In this document: one piece after another, positions 6,530-13,020 of the stretch | How the letters are laid out: every line of letters begins with the position of its first letter | Numbering within the stretch: the stretch's first letter is position 1 | Source: JAUVYV01 sp964585535 | GTDB lineage: Bacteria; Planctomycetota; Phycisphaerae; Sedimentisphaerales; Anaerobacaceae | NCBI GenBank assembly: GCA_964585535.1 | Contig: CAZPDW010000043.1 | Span: forward strand, 1 to 15,112 | Length of the DNA: 15,112 nt | Direction: 5' to 3' | Made by a program: the position numbers and the translations under genes | Notes under the pieces: model-generated | What the model saw: the letters and a program-made list of their open reading frames with translations, nothing else | Databases searched by the model: none | What the model was told of the DNA's origin: nothing

Positions 6530-8659
6530 GTGAAAGAACTCGAAAAATCAAGCTCTCATCTGCCCGATACGCCCTTCGCCTCACACAGCAACATCATTTT
6601 GGCTGTGGGGCTTGTTACTATCCTCGCCACGCTCATAGTGCCGCTGCCGACAAAGGCGATGGATATGCTGCTTGCCTGCAGCTTGTCTCTGGCAGTCGCC
6701 GTTTTGATAACAACGCTCACTTCCAAAGAAGCTCTCGATTTGTCAACCTTCCCGTCACTGCTTCTGTTCGTAACTTTGTTTCGGCTTTCACTCAACGTGG
6801 CATCGACCCGGCTGATACTTCTCCAGGGGGACGCAGGCAGAATCATACAGACGTTCGGCGACTTCGTCGCCGGCGGCAGCTTCGTCGTGGGCTTAGTCAT
6901 CTTCCTCATCTTAGTCGTTATCCAGTTCGTCGTCGTAACAAAAGGCGCCGAGCGCATCAGCGAGGTGGCCGCAAGGTTCACACTCGACGCAATGCCCGGA
7001 AAACAGATGGCAATAGACGCCGACCTCAACGCAGGACTGATTACCGAGGAGCAGGCAAATAAACGAAGAACGAAAATCGTCAAGGAAAGCGAATTTTACG
7101 GCGCTATGGACGGCGCGAGCAAGTTCATTCGAGGCGATGCAAAGGCGGGCCTTATTATTACCGCGGTCAATATCGTCGGCGGAATAGCAATGGGTTATTC
7201 ACGCGGAATGACCGTGCCCGTTGCCATTAAGACCTACTCGATACTCTCCATCGGCGACGGTCTCGTGAGCCAGATACCCTCCATTATAATCTCTATAAGC
7301 TCCGGTTTTTTGGTAACCAAGATATCCTCCAGGCACAGTGTCGGCCAGGACCTCGGCAGGCAGTTTCTCAGGGCCAGCGAGCCGCTCACCATCGCCTCAT
7401 TCGTCATTGCGGCCCTTGCGTTGGTCCCTGGTCTGCCCAAAATACCTTTTTTGCTGCTGGCCTCAGGCACCGCTCTGCTCAGCAGGGCCGTCGCAAAAAC
7501 CGAAAGCTCACGGAAAGAGCCGGCTGAGCCGGATTCGCAAAAAAAGGAAGCGCAGCAGCAGCCGCTCGAGGACATGCTCGACGTTGACAGGATTTCCGTG
7601 CACGTCGGGGTTCGCCTGATTTGCCTTGTGGACCCGCGAAAGTCAACCGGCATATTCGACCGTATCGGCGCCCTGCGCAGGCGTTTTGCACAGCAGTTAG
7701 GCATCATCATACCGCTGGTCCGCCTGCGTGACAACATCACGCTGGAGCCAACGGCATACGAGATTCGCCTCTCGGAGCTGACGGTAGCAAAGGGGCGGGT
7801 CGAACCGGATATGCTTCTGGCGATGGACTCGGCAAACGCCCACCAGAAAGTCGAGGGGATAGCCACCAGCGAACCGGTATATGGCCTGCCGGCGTTGTGG
7901 ATTAAACCGGAAAAGAAGGAAGAGGCCGAGTTGAACGGCTATACCGTCATCGACCCGGAATCCGTCTTTATCACCCACCTCTCCGAGACGCTCAAAAAGC
8001 ATTCGGACGAGCTGCTCACACGCGAAGACGTTCAGGTGCTGGTTGACCGGCTCCGAAAGAGTCAGCCCTCACTGGTCGGTGAGGTCCTTGCCGCCGACGG
8101 GCCGGTATCGGTCGGTCTGCTCCAGCGGGTCCTGAAGAACCTGCTGAAGGACCATCTGCCCATTCGTGAATTGACGACCATTCTCGAATCTCTGTCGGAA
8201 CACGCCGCAAAGACCAGGAACCCGGTCGTTCTGACCGAGATGGTTCGCAAGAACCTAAGCAGAACCATTACCGAGCAGTCCATAGACGAGTCCGGGAGGG
8301 TATCGGCGATGACGTTCGAGCCGGCCCTCGAACATCAGATGCTCTCGAGCCTGAAGCAGGAGGCCGAGACCATCTCTCTGGCACTGCCGACCGAGCTGAC
8401 GATGGAGATAAGCAGAAGCACCGCCCAGGGATGGAAAAGGGCGATGGATGGGGGCAAAGACAACGCTGTGCTGCTGTGCGATTCGAGAATACGTGCACCT
8501 CTTGCAGAGATGCTCCGGCGTACGGTGCCGACACTGAAGGTGGTGGCCTATGACGAGATTGTGCTCGGCACCGACGTCGAATCAAGTGAAACCATAGCTG
8601 TCGGCCAAGCTGCGGCCGCTGAAGCGAATGAGCCGCAGCTCGCCGCCGCAGTGACATAA
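6530..8659 (+). CDS. flhA: Flagellar type III export gate protein FlhA
   Basis: The GTG start at 6530 has AGGG about 6 nt upstream. The 709-residue length is normal for FlhA. The N-terminal half has about eight membrane helices (residues 21-38, 44-63, 74-90, 117-137, 205-222, 240-262, 286-300, 303-320). Between them lie the diagnostic FHIPEP-family stretches: RLSLNVASTRLIL (85-97), the cytoplasmic loop RISEVAARFTLDAMPGKQMA (142-161), and DGASKFIRGDAKAG (194-207). A charged linker follows (about 323-345). The C-terminal cytoplasmic domain (about 350-690) forms the nonameric ring that docks chaperone-substrate complexes. FlhA is the core of the flagellar export gate in the inner membrane. No flhB or fliPQR is visible nearby, and the gene directly downstream is a small membrane protein rather than flhF. 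Confidence 0.97.
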   Translation: MKELEKSSSHLPDTPFASHSNIILAVGLVTILATLIVPLPTKAMDMLLACSLSLAVAVLITTLTSKEALDLSTFPSLLLFVTLFRLSLNVASTRLILLQGDAGRIIQTFGDFVAGGSFVVGLVIFLILVVIQFVVVTKGAERISEVAARFTLDAMPGKQMAIDADLNAGLITEEQANKRRTKIVKESEFYGAMDGASKFIRGDAKAGLIITAVNIVGGIAMGYSRGMTVPVAIKTYSILSIGDGLVSQIPSIIISISSGFLVTKISSRHSVGQDLGRQFLRASEPLTIASFVIAALALVPGLPKIPFLLLASGTALLSRAVAKTESSRKEPAEPDSQKKEAQQQPLEDMLDVDRISVHVGVRLICLVDPRKSTGIFDRIGALRRRFAQQLGIIIPLVRLRDNITLEPTAYEIRLSELTVAKGRVEPDMLLAMDSANAHQKVEGIATSEPVYGLPALWIKPEKKEEAELNGYTVIDPESVFITHLSETLKKHSDELLTREDVQVLVDRLRKSQPSLVGEVLAADGPVSVGLLQRVLKNLLKDHLPIRELTTILESLSEHAAKTRNPVVLTEMVRKNLSRTITEQSIDESGRVSAMTFEPALEHQMLSSLKQEAETISLALPTELTMEISRSTAQGWKRAMDGGKDNAVLLCDSRIRAPLAEMLRRTVPTLKVVAYDEIVLGTDVESSETIAVGQAAAAEANEPQLAAAVT

Positions 8660-8708
8660 AAAAGAAAGGCCCAGGAGAAACTTGTTTGGCTAAAAGGAAG
8701 ATTTAAAA

Positions 8709-8954
8709 ATGCTTTTACACGTACGTTCGATAGCGGTGAGTGTCTCGGTTATGTGCTTTTTTGTGCTTAGTTTTGTCTGCTGGTTAAGCGGCCAGGCGCC
8801 GTTTACGTGCTGCAGGCGTGCCTTCATCGGGGCACTATTTACGTACGTCGTGGCCGGACTGGCCGTCAAAGGCATAAACGCCGTTTTGACCAACGCTATG
8901 ATTGCCGACAGAATGAACCGCCTGAAGGGACGGAACCATGCCCCCGGAAACTGA
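8709..8954 (+). CDS. Small two-helix membrane protein between flhA and fliA
   Basis: Not a family I recognise. The 81-residue product has two hydrophobic segments, about residues 8-28 (IAVSVSVMCFFVLSFVCWLS) and 38-58 (AFIGALFTYVVAGLAVKGIN), and a basic C-terminus. It is supported as a real gene by a good AAGGAAG site 8 nt before the ATG, by its position 49 nt after flhA, and by a 17-nt overlap with fliA. It takes the place usually held by flhF-flhG. A helper for the export gate, or an inner-membrane partner of FliA/FlgM control, would fit the position, but neither is shown by sequence. Confidence 0.75.
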   Translation: MLLHVRSIAVSVSVMCFFVLSFVCWLSGQAPFTCCRRAFIGALFTYVVAGLAVKGINAVLTNAMIADRMNRLKGRNHAPGN

Positions 8955-9747
8955 AAATATCTCGAAAACCCGTTCAGAGGACTTCGAGCCAAGCCAGACG
9001 CAACTTGAAAGTGCGGCAAAGCGGGCGTATTCCGGCCAGACCAGGCAGCTCTGCGACGAGCAGATAGAACAGTTTCTGCCGATGGTTCACAAAATAGCAC
9101 GCAGGGTCGCAATATACCTGAGACCGCCGCTTTCGTACGATGACCTCATCTCCGCCGGAACGGTGGGATTAGTCAAGGCGGCACGAGACTACGACCCTCG
9201 CTACCAGGCCGAGTTTAAGACTTATGCCTACATCAGAATAAAAGGAGCGATTATCGACGAGCTGCGGAGCTGGTCGTTTATCCCGCCCAACGTACACAGG
9301 CAAATCCAGCAGGCGAGGAAGGTAAGCATGGAAATCACCAGGCAGACCGGCTCTGCGCCTGACGATGTCGAGCTGGCAGAGAAGCTGGGTGTAACTATCG
9401 AGAAGCTCAATCAAACGTTTGACAGCGCCCGAGCGAAGCATTTCATCTCTATGGACACTCGCAGCGAACCGGGCCCCGCTCTCGGAAACATCTTAGCCGC
9501 TCCCGACACCGCCAGCCCGGACAAGCACCTCGAGCACGCCGAGCTCGTACAAAAACTCGCAAAGGCAATCTCGCAGCTCAAAGAAAGACAACGCCGGATT
9601 ATCGTGCTCTACTACCAGCAGCACCTGACAATGAAACAGATTGCCGGGCTGTTCAACATTACCGAGCCGCGGGTCAGCCAGCTTCACGCAAGCGCCCTGT
9701 TCAATCTCTCCGTAAAATTGAGGCAATGGGACGACGATGAAAGATGA
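8938..9747 (+). CDS. fliA: RNA polymerase sigma factor for flagellar genes (FliA/sigma-28)
   Basis: The ATG at 8938 has AAGGGA 7 nt upstream. Region 2 (about residues 45-115) includes YDDLISAGTVGLVKAARDYD and FKTYAYIRIKGAIIDELRSW, typical of FliA/WhiG-type sigma factors. Region 3 (about 120-170) includes QARKVSMEITRQTGSAPDDV and ELAEKLGV. Region 4 (about 205-262) is a helix-turn-helix, LKERQRRIIVLYYQQHLTMK ... RVSQLHASAL. It directs transcription of late flagellar genes and is normally held by FlgM until hook completion. A FlgM-like gene lies 2 kb downstream in the same cluster. The region-2 DELRSW string is a FliA hallmark, so confusion with a general stress sigma factor is unlikely. Confidence 0.95.
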   Translation: MPPETENISKTRSEDFEPSQTQLESAAKRAYSGQTRQLCDEQIEQFLPMVHKIARRVAIYLRPPLSYDDLISAGTVGLVKAARDYDPRYQAEFKTYAYIRIKGAIIDELRSWSFIPPNVHRQIQQARKVSMEITRQTGSAPDDVELAEKLGVTIEKLNQTFDSARAKHFISMDTRSEPGPALGNILAAPDTASPDKHLEHAELVQKLAKAISQLKERQRRIIVLYYQQHLTMKQIAGLFNITEPRVSQLHASALFNLSVKLRQWDDDER

Positions 9748-9958
9748 ATATAACATAATAAAGCCCGTCGATGCCCTTCAGAACATCGGTGCGTTGAAAC
9801 CGGTGAAACAAGGGGACAAGAGAAAGAAGCGACAGGAGCAAAGCAGTCAGAAAAACCACAACGAGCAACGGAGCGAAACGCCGAGCGAGCAACATAACCC
9901 CGGCGACAGGCCCGCGCCGAGCGAAAACGGCGAGCACTTTATCGATTATTGTGCCTGA
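9737..9958 (+). CDS. Small hydrophilic protein following fliA, function unknown
   Basis: A 73-residue, highly charged product: an N-terminal MKDEYNIIKPVDALQNIGAL segment, a Lys/Arg/Gln/Ser-rich disordered middle, and a short C-terminal HFIDYCA. The ATG overlaps the fliA stop by 11 nt, suggesting translational coupling. From memory, short proteins with an N-terminal I-x-P-V-x-x-(L/I) stretch and a terminal H-x-(I/V)-D motif occur after fliA in several bacteria, but I cannot verify this. No domain is recognised. The opposite strand over the same stretch encodes a hydrophobic frame, which I read as a shadow of this Lys/Glu/Gln-rich sequence. Confidence 0.6.
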   Translation: MKDEYNIIKPVDALQNIGALKPVKQGDKRKKRQEQSSQKNHNEQRSETPSEQHNPGDRPAPSENGEHFIDYCA

Positions 9959-10030
9959 AAACGAGGGCCGGCAGATGACGGCAAAAATGGCAGACAAACC
10001 GAATAAGCAAACAGAAAGAAGGACACGGAA

Positions 10031-10327
10031 ATGCCGGAGACAACCGGACGCATTCTAAGGCAAGCCGACGTCAGGGTAAAGGGGCGGTTTCATCTGGCCT
10101 CGAACCAGGGTCCGGCGACGGAGCCGGGCGGTCGAAACAACGTGCAGGTTACGCCGGTGGTTCGCCTGATTGAGAATAATCATGAATTCGCAGTGATTGA
10201 GCTTACGTGTTCGTGCGGCCAAAAGACACAGGTCAAATGCAAATACGCCGGCGATAATTCTGCGGCCAATACCGGCGAAGCAGCCGAAACGCCGACGCCT
10301 GAAAAAGCAATCCAGAACCAAACGTGA
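10031..10327 (+). CDS. Small CxC-containing conserved-looking protein of the flagellar cluster
   Basis: A 98-residue product with an AAGGA site 7 nt before the ATG. A central beta-rich segment, residues about 40-73 (VQVTPVVRLIENNHEFAVIE, then LTCSCGQKTQVKCKY), contains a C-x-C-G ... K-C-K pattern like half of a zinc ribbon or a CpaB/FliH-like short knuckle. With only three cysteines, metal binding would need dimerisation or a further ligand. The C-terminus is an acidic, Thr/Pro/Ala-rich tail. It lies 72 nt after the small fliA-linked gene and 18 nt before a lipoprotein gene, inside the same transcription unit. Function is unknown. Confidence 0.65.
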   Translation: MPETTGRILRQADVRVKGRFHLASNQGPATEPGGRNNVQVTPVVRLIENNHEFAVIELTCSCGQKTQVKCKYAGDNSAANTGEAAETPTPEKAIQNQT

Positions 10328-10345
10328 TAACCGGAGACAAATGCT

Positions 10346-10894
10346 ATGAAAACTGATAAGATATTATTGATGCTGGCTTTTTGCCCGCTGTCGATGCTCG
10401 CTTTTACCGGCTGTTCCGGCTCATCGGGCAAACTGGCCCTGGTCCTACCGGCCGAACCGCCGCGGCAGCAGCCGGCCGCCGTGACCGCAAAAAGATTTCA
10501 GCAGTCAACGCCCCAGGGACCGACCGCCGTGGAATCGGCCATTGAGCTATCGGAAAAGTTCGCCGAACTCTCGAAAGACAACGCAGCTCTCGAACAGCGA
10601 AAGACGGAACTCGAAAAAATCAACCGGCAGCTCGGGGAAGACCTCGAAAAGACACAAACCGACCTGGAGCAAGCGGAAAAAGAATTGACCCAGGCCAATC
10701 AGTTTCTCGTTGAGATGCGCGTCGAGCTCAACAACTGGAAGAACAACGTGCTGGGCTTTCGCGGCGAGATGAGAGACGCCGAAAAGGCGCAGCTCGAGGC
10801 CCTTCTCAGGATACTAACCCTGCTCGGCGTCGAGCCGCAGACAGAAACAACTCAGTCTGTGAACACAGAGGCGACGGCGGCGTCGGCGGGTTGA
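10346..10894 (+). CDS. Coiled-coil lipoprotein
   Basis: The ATG at 10346 has GGAG 9 nt upstream. Residues 1-23 form a lipoprotein signal ending in the lipobox-like FTGC, with Cys23 the predicted lipidated residue followed by SGSSG. A Pro/Gln-rich spacer follows. A long heptad-rich helix spans about residues 60-160 (ELSKDNAALEQRKTELEKIN, QTDLEQAEKELTQANQFLVE). The layout resembles Lpp- or LPP-type spacer lipoproteins that bridge envelope layers. Neighbouring genes suggest a role in anchoring or coating the flagellar basal body at the outer membrane. That is inference; no specific family is recognised. Confidence 0.75.
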   Translation: MKTDKILLMLAFCPLSMLAFTGCSGSSGKLALVLPAEPPRQQPAAVTAKRFQQSTPQGPTAVESAIELSEKFAELSKDNAALEQRKTELEKINRQLGEDLEKTQTDLEQAEKELTQANQFLVEMRVELNNWKNNVLGFRGEMRDAEKAQLEALLRILTLLGVEPQTETTQSVNTEATAASAG

Positions 10895-10941
10895 GCCGAA
10901 ACCCAAAACAATTAGGGGCTTTACCGAATCGGACAAAAATT

Positions 10942-11637
10942 ATGAGAAAAACAAAGCGATATATCGTCTCGGTCGGGAAAATCGGCCGGCTACCGCCGAG
11001 GTGGCTGTACACCGTCCTGTTGGCCGTATTGCCGATGCTCTTCTGGCTCGGCTGCGCCGTTATTCGCCCGGGCGGCAGCTCGGCCGCCGACTACTATTAC
11101 GTCAACCCCGCAAGGGACCTCTCTTCGGTAGCTACCGTCGCCCTCGTCGAGCTGCGCAACGAATCGCCCTATCCGCAAATCAGTACAGACGTTACCCAAA
11201 CGCTCTTCGAGGCAATTCAAAAGAAGCACCTGTTCGGACTTTCACTGATTCGCAGAAGCGACCGGCGGTGGCGGAATCTTCAGGTTCGCCCGGACTCGGC
11301 CTACAATCTCGACCAGCTGTTAGCGACACGCAGGGCCCTGGGATGCGACGCCATTTTGATTGGCACGCTCAGCACATATCAGCCCTATCCGCATATGACT
11401 GTCGGCCTTCGGCTGAAACTCATAGACCTGAACGACGGGCAGCTGCTGTGGGGCCTCGAGCAGGTCTGGGACACGGCTGATAAAAGCACCGAGAGGCGAA
11501 TCAAAAACTACTTTGAACGGCAGATGAGGTCCGGTTTCGCTCCCCTTTCGGAGCAGATAACGCTGCTCAGCTCTATAAATTTCGTGAAATTCGTCGCATA
11601 CGAAACCGCTGAAACACTGGAATCGGGAAAGCGCTGA
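10942..11637 (+). CDS. Lipoprotein of the CsgG/LpoB/FlgO-like fold
   Basis: The ATG at 10942 is preferred. A TTG at 10891 would overlap the previous stop (TTGA) but only adds 17 hydrophilic residues before the signal peptide. From the ATG, residues 1-38 form a signal with a basic n-region, a hydrophobic core (WLYTVLLAVLPMLFWLGC) and Cys38 as lipidation site. The mature part has the order typical of the CsgG/TolB-N/LpoB superfamily: a first strand VATVALVELRNESPYPQIST, a helix TQTLFEAIQKK, LGCDAILIGTLSTYQPYPH, and an LRLKLIDLNDGQLLWGLEQV strand pair. FlgO of the Vibrio H-ring belongs to this kind of lipoprotein, so an outer-membrane basal-body ring component is a reasonable guess given the flagellar context. 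The superfamily call is moderate; the specific function is unproven. Confidence 0.72.
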   Translation: MRKTKRYIVSVGKIGRLPPRWLYTVLLAVLPMLFWLGCAVIRPGGSSAADYYYVNPARDLSSVATVALVELRNESPYPQISTDVTQTLFEAIQKKHLFGLSLIRRSDRRWRNLQVRPDSAYNLDQLLATRRALGCDAILIGTLSTYQPYPHMTVGLRLKLIDLNDGQLLWGLEQVWDTADKSTERRIKNYFERQMRSGFAPLSEQITLLSSINFVKFVAYETAETLESGKR

Positions 11638-11708
11638 GGGATGTATCCGTGGAAATACGCCTATTCGTCCGAAAACAAAACCGGCTTTAGAAAAAATTTG
11701 ACGTTTCA

Positions 11709-11730
11709 CAAAAACTTCTTTAAGTTTTTG
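11709..11730. repeat. Perfect AT-rich inverted repeat upstream of the flgM-like gene
   Basis: The arms CAAAAACTT and AAGTTTTTG are perfectly complementary over 9 bp around a 4-nt CTTT spacer. It lies in the 145-nt gap between the CsgG-like lipoprotein gene and the flgM-like gene. A TTGACG -35-like hexamer (11698-11703) abuts it, with only a poor -10 (TAAGTT, 11721-11726) at 17 nt. It could be an operator or a weak bidirectional terminator. The low GC content of the stem argues against an efficient terminator. Confidence 0.5.
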
Positions 11731-11782
11731 CCGAACTCTACGAAAACAGTTTTGAAGGAAAATAGTTGGCGACGGTAGTGCA

Positions 11783-12052
11783 ATGATAGACAAGATAAAT
11801 AACAACCAAATTCAGAATCTTTTTGACAGCGCCTCACCGAAACCGCCGGCTTCGGCGAAACCGCCGAAAAACAACGACGCCGACGATTCCATCCAGATTG
11901 ACTATGCCTGCCTTATCGAAAAGGCGCTTAAAGAGCCCGAATCGGACACCGGGGCCGTGCAAAGGGCCAATCAGCTGCTCTTGTCGGGACAACTGGACGA
12001 CCCACAGAATCTGCAGCAGGCGGCAGAGAATATCTTGAAGTTCGGTATATAG
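11783..12052 (+). CDS. flgM: FlgM-like anti-sigma-28 factor (candidate)
   Basis: An 89-residue protein with the FlgM layout. It has a short N-terminal segment MIDKINNNQIQNLF, a Pro/Lys/Ala-rich disordered middle (residues about 17-35), and a helical C-terminal half: YACLIEKALKEPESDTGAVQ, ANQLLLSGQLDDP, LQQAAENILKF. These align in spirit with the FlgM pattern R-V-x-x-(L/I)-(R/K)-x-x-I-x-x-G-x-(Y/L)-x-(V/I)-D-x-x-x-(L/I)-A-x-x-(L/I)-L. FlgM binds FliA and is exported through the flagellum after hook completion. It is the last gene before a strong terminator. No good Shine-Dalgarno precedes the ATG. Identity is weak by sequence but strengthened by size, layout and fliA in the same cluster. Confidence 0.62.
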   Translation: MIDKINNNQIQNLFDSASPKPPASAKPPKNNDADDSIQIDYACLIEKALKEPESDTGAVQRANQLLLSGQLDDPQNLQQAAENILKFGI

Positions 12053-12126
12053 CAATGTAACAAATTGCCGTGTCTCAGAGTCGGCTACGGACGGCCGGCG
12101 CAATACATCAACGGATTTTGTGAAAG

Positions 12127-12188
12127 CGGCGAGGAAATGTAAACAGGGCTTCCCCAACCCAGTTAACTGACCTCGCCGTCTTTTTTTT
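12127..12188 (+). terminator. Intrinsic terminator with long structured loop, end of the flagellar cluster
   Basis: A perfect 8-bp GC stem, CGGCGAGG (12127-12134) with CCTCGCCG (12171-12178), is followed by C and an uninterrupted T8 run (12181-12188). The 36-nt loop is unusually long. It contains a GGG-CTT-CCC mini-hairpin and the perfect 10-bp palindrome CAGTTAACTG (12160-12169). It lies 75 nt after the flgM-like stop and 49 nt before the HPP gene, so it either ends the flagellar transcript or attenuates read-through into the HPP gene. Confidence 0.85.
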
Positions 12189-12237
12189 ATTTCAAAACCA
12201 CACCGTCTGCTGTAAATTTGCACCCGGGCGAATACCT

Positions 12238-12708
12238 ATGGGAAAAGCAAATGAGATAATAGTGAAGTTTCGCAAGCTCTGGGTGTATTATGCCATCCAG
12301 AGCTCACTCGCCGCGGCCGTTATGTTCACGCTCTTTTTGGTGTTAGGCAAAGAAAGAATAGTCGTCATCTCCGCTATGGGAGCGACGGCCTTCATCGTAT
12401 TCGCCCTTCCGAGCACAGCTTCGGCCCAGCCGAAAGTCGTCATCGGCAGCCACTTAGCCGCTCTAATCTGCGGGCTGATTTTTCATTTCCCTGTCCTGCC
12501 GCAGTACGTAGAGTGCTCCATCGCAGTGGGTATGACCTTTTTCATTATGGTCGCCCTCGACATCGAGCACCCGCCGGCGGCAGGAACCGCAGTAGCCGTC
12601 GCCGTAAACGGGGCATCAGCCGGTGTCGTCGCAGCCGTTATGATTTCCGCCGTCGCCCTGTCTCTCTGCCGGTACATGCTGAAAGACCACCTGAGAAACC
12701 TCATCTAA
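12238..12708 (+). CDS. HPP-family integral membrane protein
   Basis: A 156-residue protein carrying the family signature EHPPAAGTA (residues 110-118). It has four to five hydrophobic helices (about 19-37, 42-60, 67-86, 93-108, 120-147), normal for single-domain HPP proteins. A plant/cyanobacterial HPP protein has been linked to nitrite transport; most bacterial members have no assigned substrate, so none is claimed here. The ATG at 12238 has no clear ribosome binding site. A strong terminator lies directly upstream, so this gene is probably transcribed separately from the flagellar cluster, or only by read-through or anti-termination. Confidence 0.9.
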   Translation: MGKANEIIVKFRKLWVYYAIQSSLAAAVMFTLFLVLGKERIVVISAMGATAFIVFALPSTASAQPKVVIGSHLAALICGLIFHFPVLPQYVECSIAVGMTFFIMVALDIEHPPAAGTAVAVAVNGASAGVVAAVMISAVALSLCRYMLKDHLRNLI

Positions 12709-12937
12709 GGGCACCCGGCAGCGGTTGCAGTCATAAACGGCAATCCAGAATCTGGCCGGCGGGCCGGGCTTTATATATTAGCATGGCCCTTTTGTGATTT
12801 GAAGGTACTGCGGATAACCGCGTGAAGTACGAAGTGCCTGCCGGAGCAGGGCATGAGCTACCTTTTCCAAGTGGTACGGTTCTCAAAACTCTGCAGAAGA
12901 CTGTCTTTATCATACTATAACGCCCCCAACAGCACCT
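12709..12937 (-). ncRNA. Candidate minus-strand structured transcript in the intergenic region (tentative)
   Basis: There is no convincing gene here. Downstream of the minus-strand promoter at 12938-12966, the minus-strand RNA can fold at about 12802-12866. One hairpin is CTGC-TCCG-GCAG, with a C(UNCG)G-class tetraloop. A second is GTACT...GCGG-TTAT-CCGC-AGTAC. They are bracketed by AAGG/CCTT. The UNCG loop only forms on the minus strand, matching the promoter direction. No T-tract terminator is seen; a CCAGA/TCTGG dyad (12745-12755) and GGCC repeats lie further along. The left boundary is therefore arbitrary. Short frames exist on both strands but none has start, SD and length that persuade me. 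Confidence 0.3.
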
Positions 12938-12966
12938 ATTATAGCGATTACAGATAGCGTTATCAA
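12938..12966 (-). promoter_or_regulatory. Near-consensus sigma-70 promoter facing left
   Basis: Read on the minus strand, TTGATA (12961-12966) and TATAAT (12938-12943) are separated by exactly 17 nt, matching the -35 in 5 of 6 positions and the -10 in 6 of 6. Expected initiation is near 12931. No well-supported gene lies downstream on that strand, so it points to a non-coding or antisense RNA running toward the 3' end of the HPP gene. Confidence 0.55.
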
Positions 12967-12970
12967 GCAA

Positions 12971-13009
12971 AATCCGCCCTGCCGCGGGTGGATTTCAGCC
13001 CGGCGGATT
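12971..13009. repeat. Pair of mutually exclusive hairpins
   Basis: AATCCGCC (12971-12978) is perfectly complementary to GGCGGATT (13002-13009). It can instead pair with the closer GGGTGGATT (12986-12994) via AATCCGCCC, with one G-T pair and a 6-nt loop. On the minus strand the outer 3' arm runs into TTTTGC, so it might act as a weak leftward terminator. It lies just upstream of the -35 of the leftward promoter. Confidence 0.45.
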
Positions 13010-13020
13010 ATAAGTAAAAC

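Noticed and set aside
7234..7866. Minus-strand 210-codon frame inside flhA
   Set aside because: It is a shadow frame of a confidently identified FlhA; the Ser/Arg-rich content is typical of antisense GC-rich coding DNA.
9701..9997. Minus-strand 98-codon frame with hydrophobic stretches, opposite the small gene after fliA
   Set aside because: It has no ribosome binding site, overlaps fliA and breaks the co-oriented cluster. Its hydrophobicity is the mirror of the Lys/Glu/Gln-rich codons of the + strand gene, which is coupled to fliA.
9975..10058. Short 27-codon ORF between the two small genes after fliA, overlapping the 98-aa gene
   Set aside because: It is too short, very basic and lacks a ribosome binding site; the AAGGA nearby serves the 10031 start.
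11767..11782. GG-N10-GC pattern resembling a sigma-54 promoter just before the flgM-like ATG
   Set aside because: It matches only the invariant dinucleotides plus a few bases, and initiation would fall inside the coding sequence after the only start codon.
12822..12920. Short + strand frame beginning GTG with protein-like composition (KYEVPAGAGHELPFPSGTV)
   Set aside because: It is only 32 codons, has no Shine-Dalgarno, and overlaps the inverted repeats of the putative structured RNA, so composition alone does not support a gene.
12731..12970. Minus-strand 79-codon frame in the intergenic region
   Set aside because: Its first ATG lies upstream of the -10/-35 pair, it has no ribosome binding site, and its sequence resembles no protein family. 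The region is better explained as non-coding.
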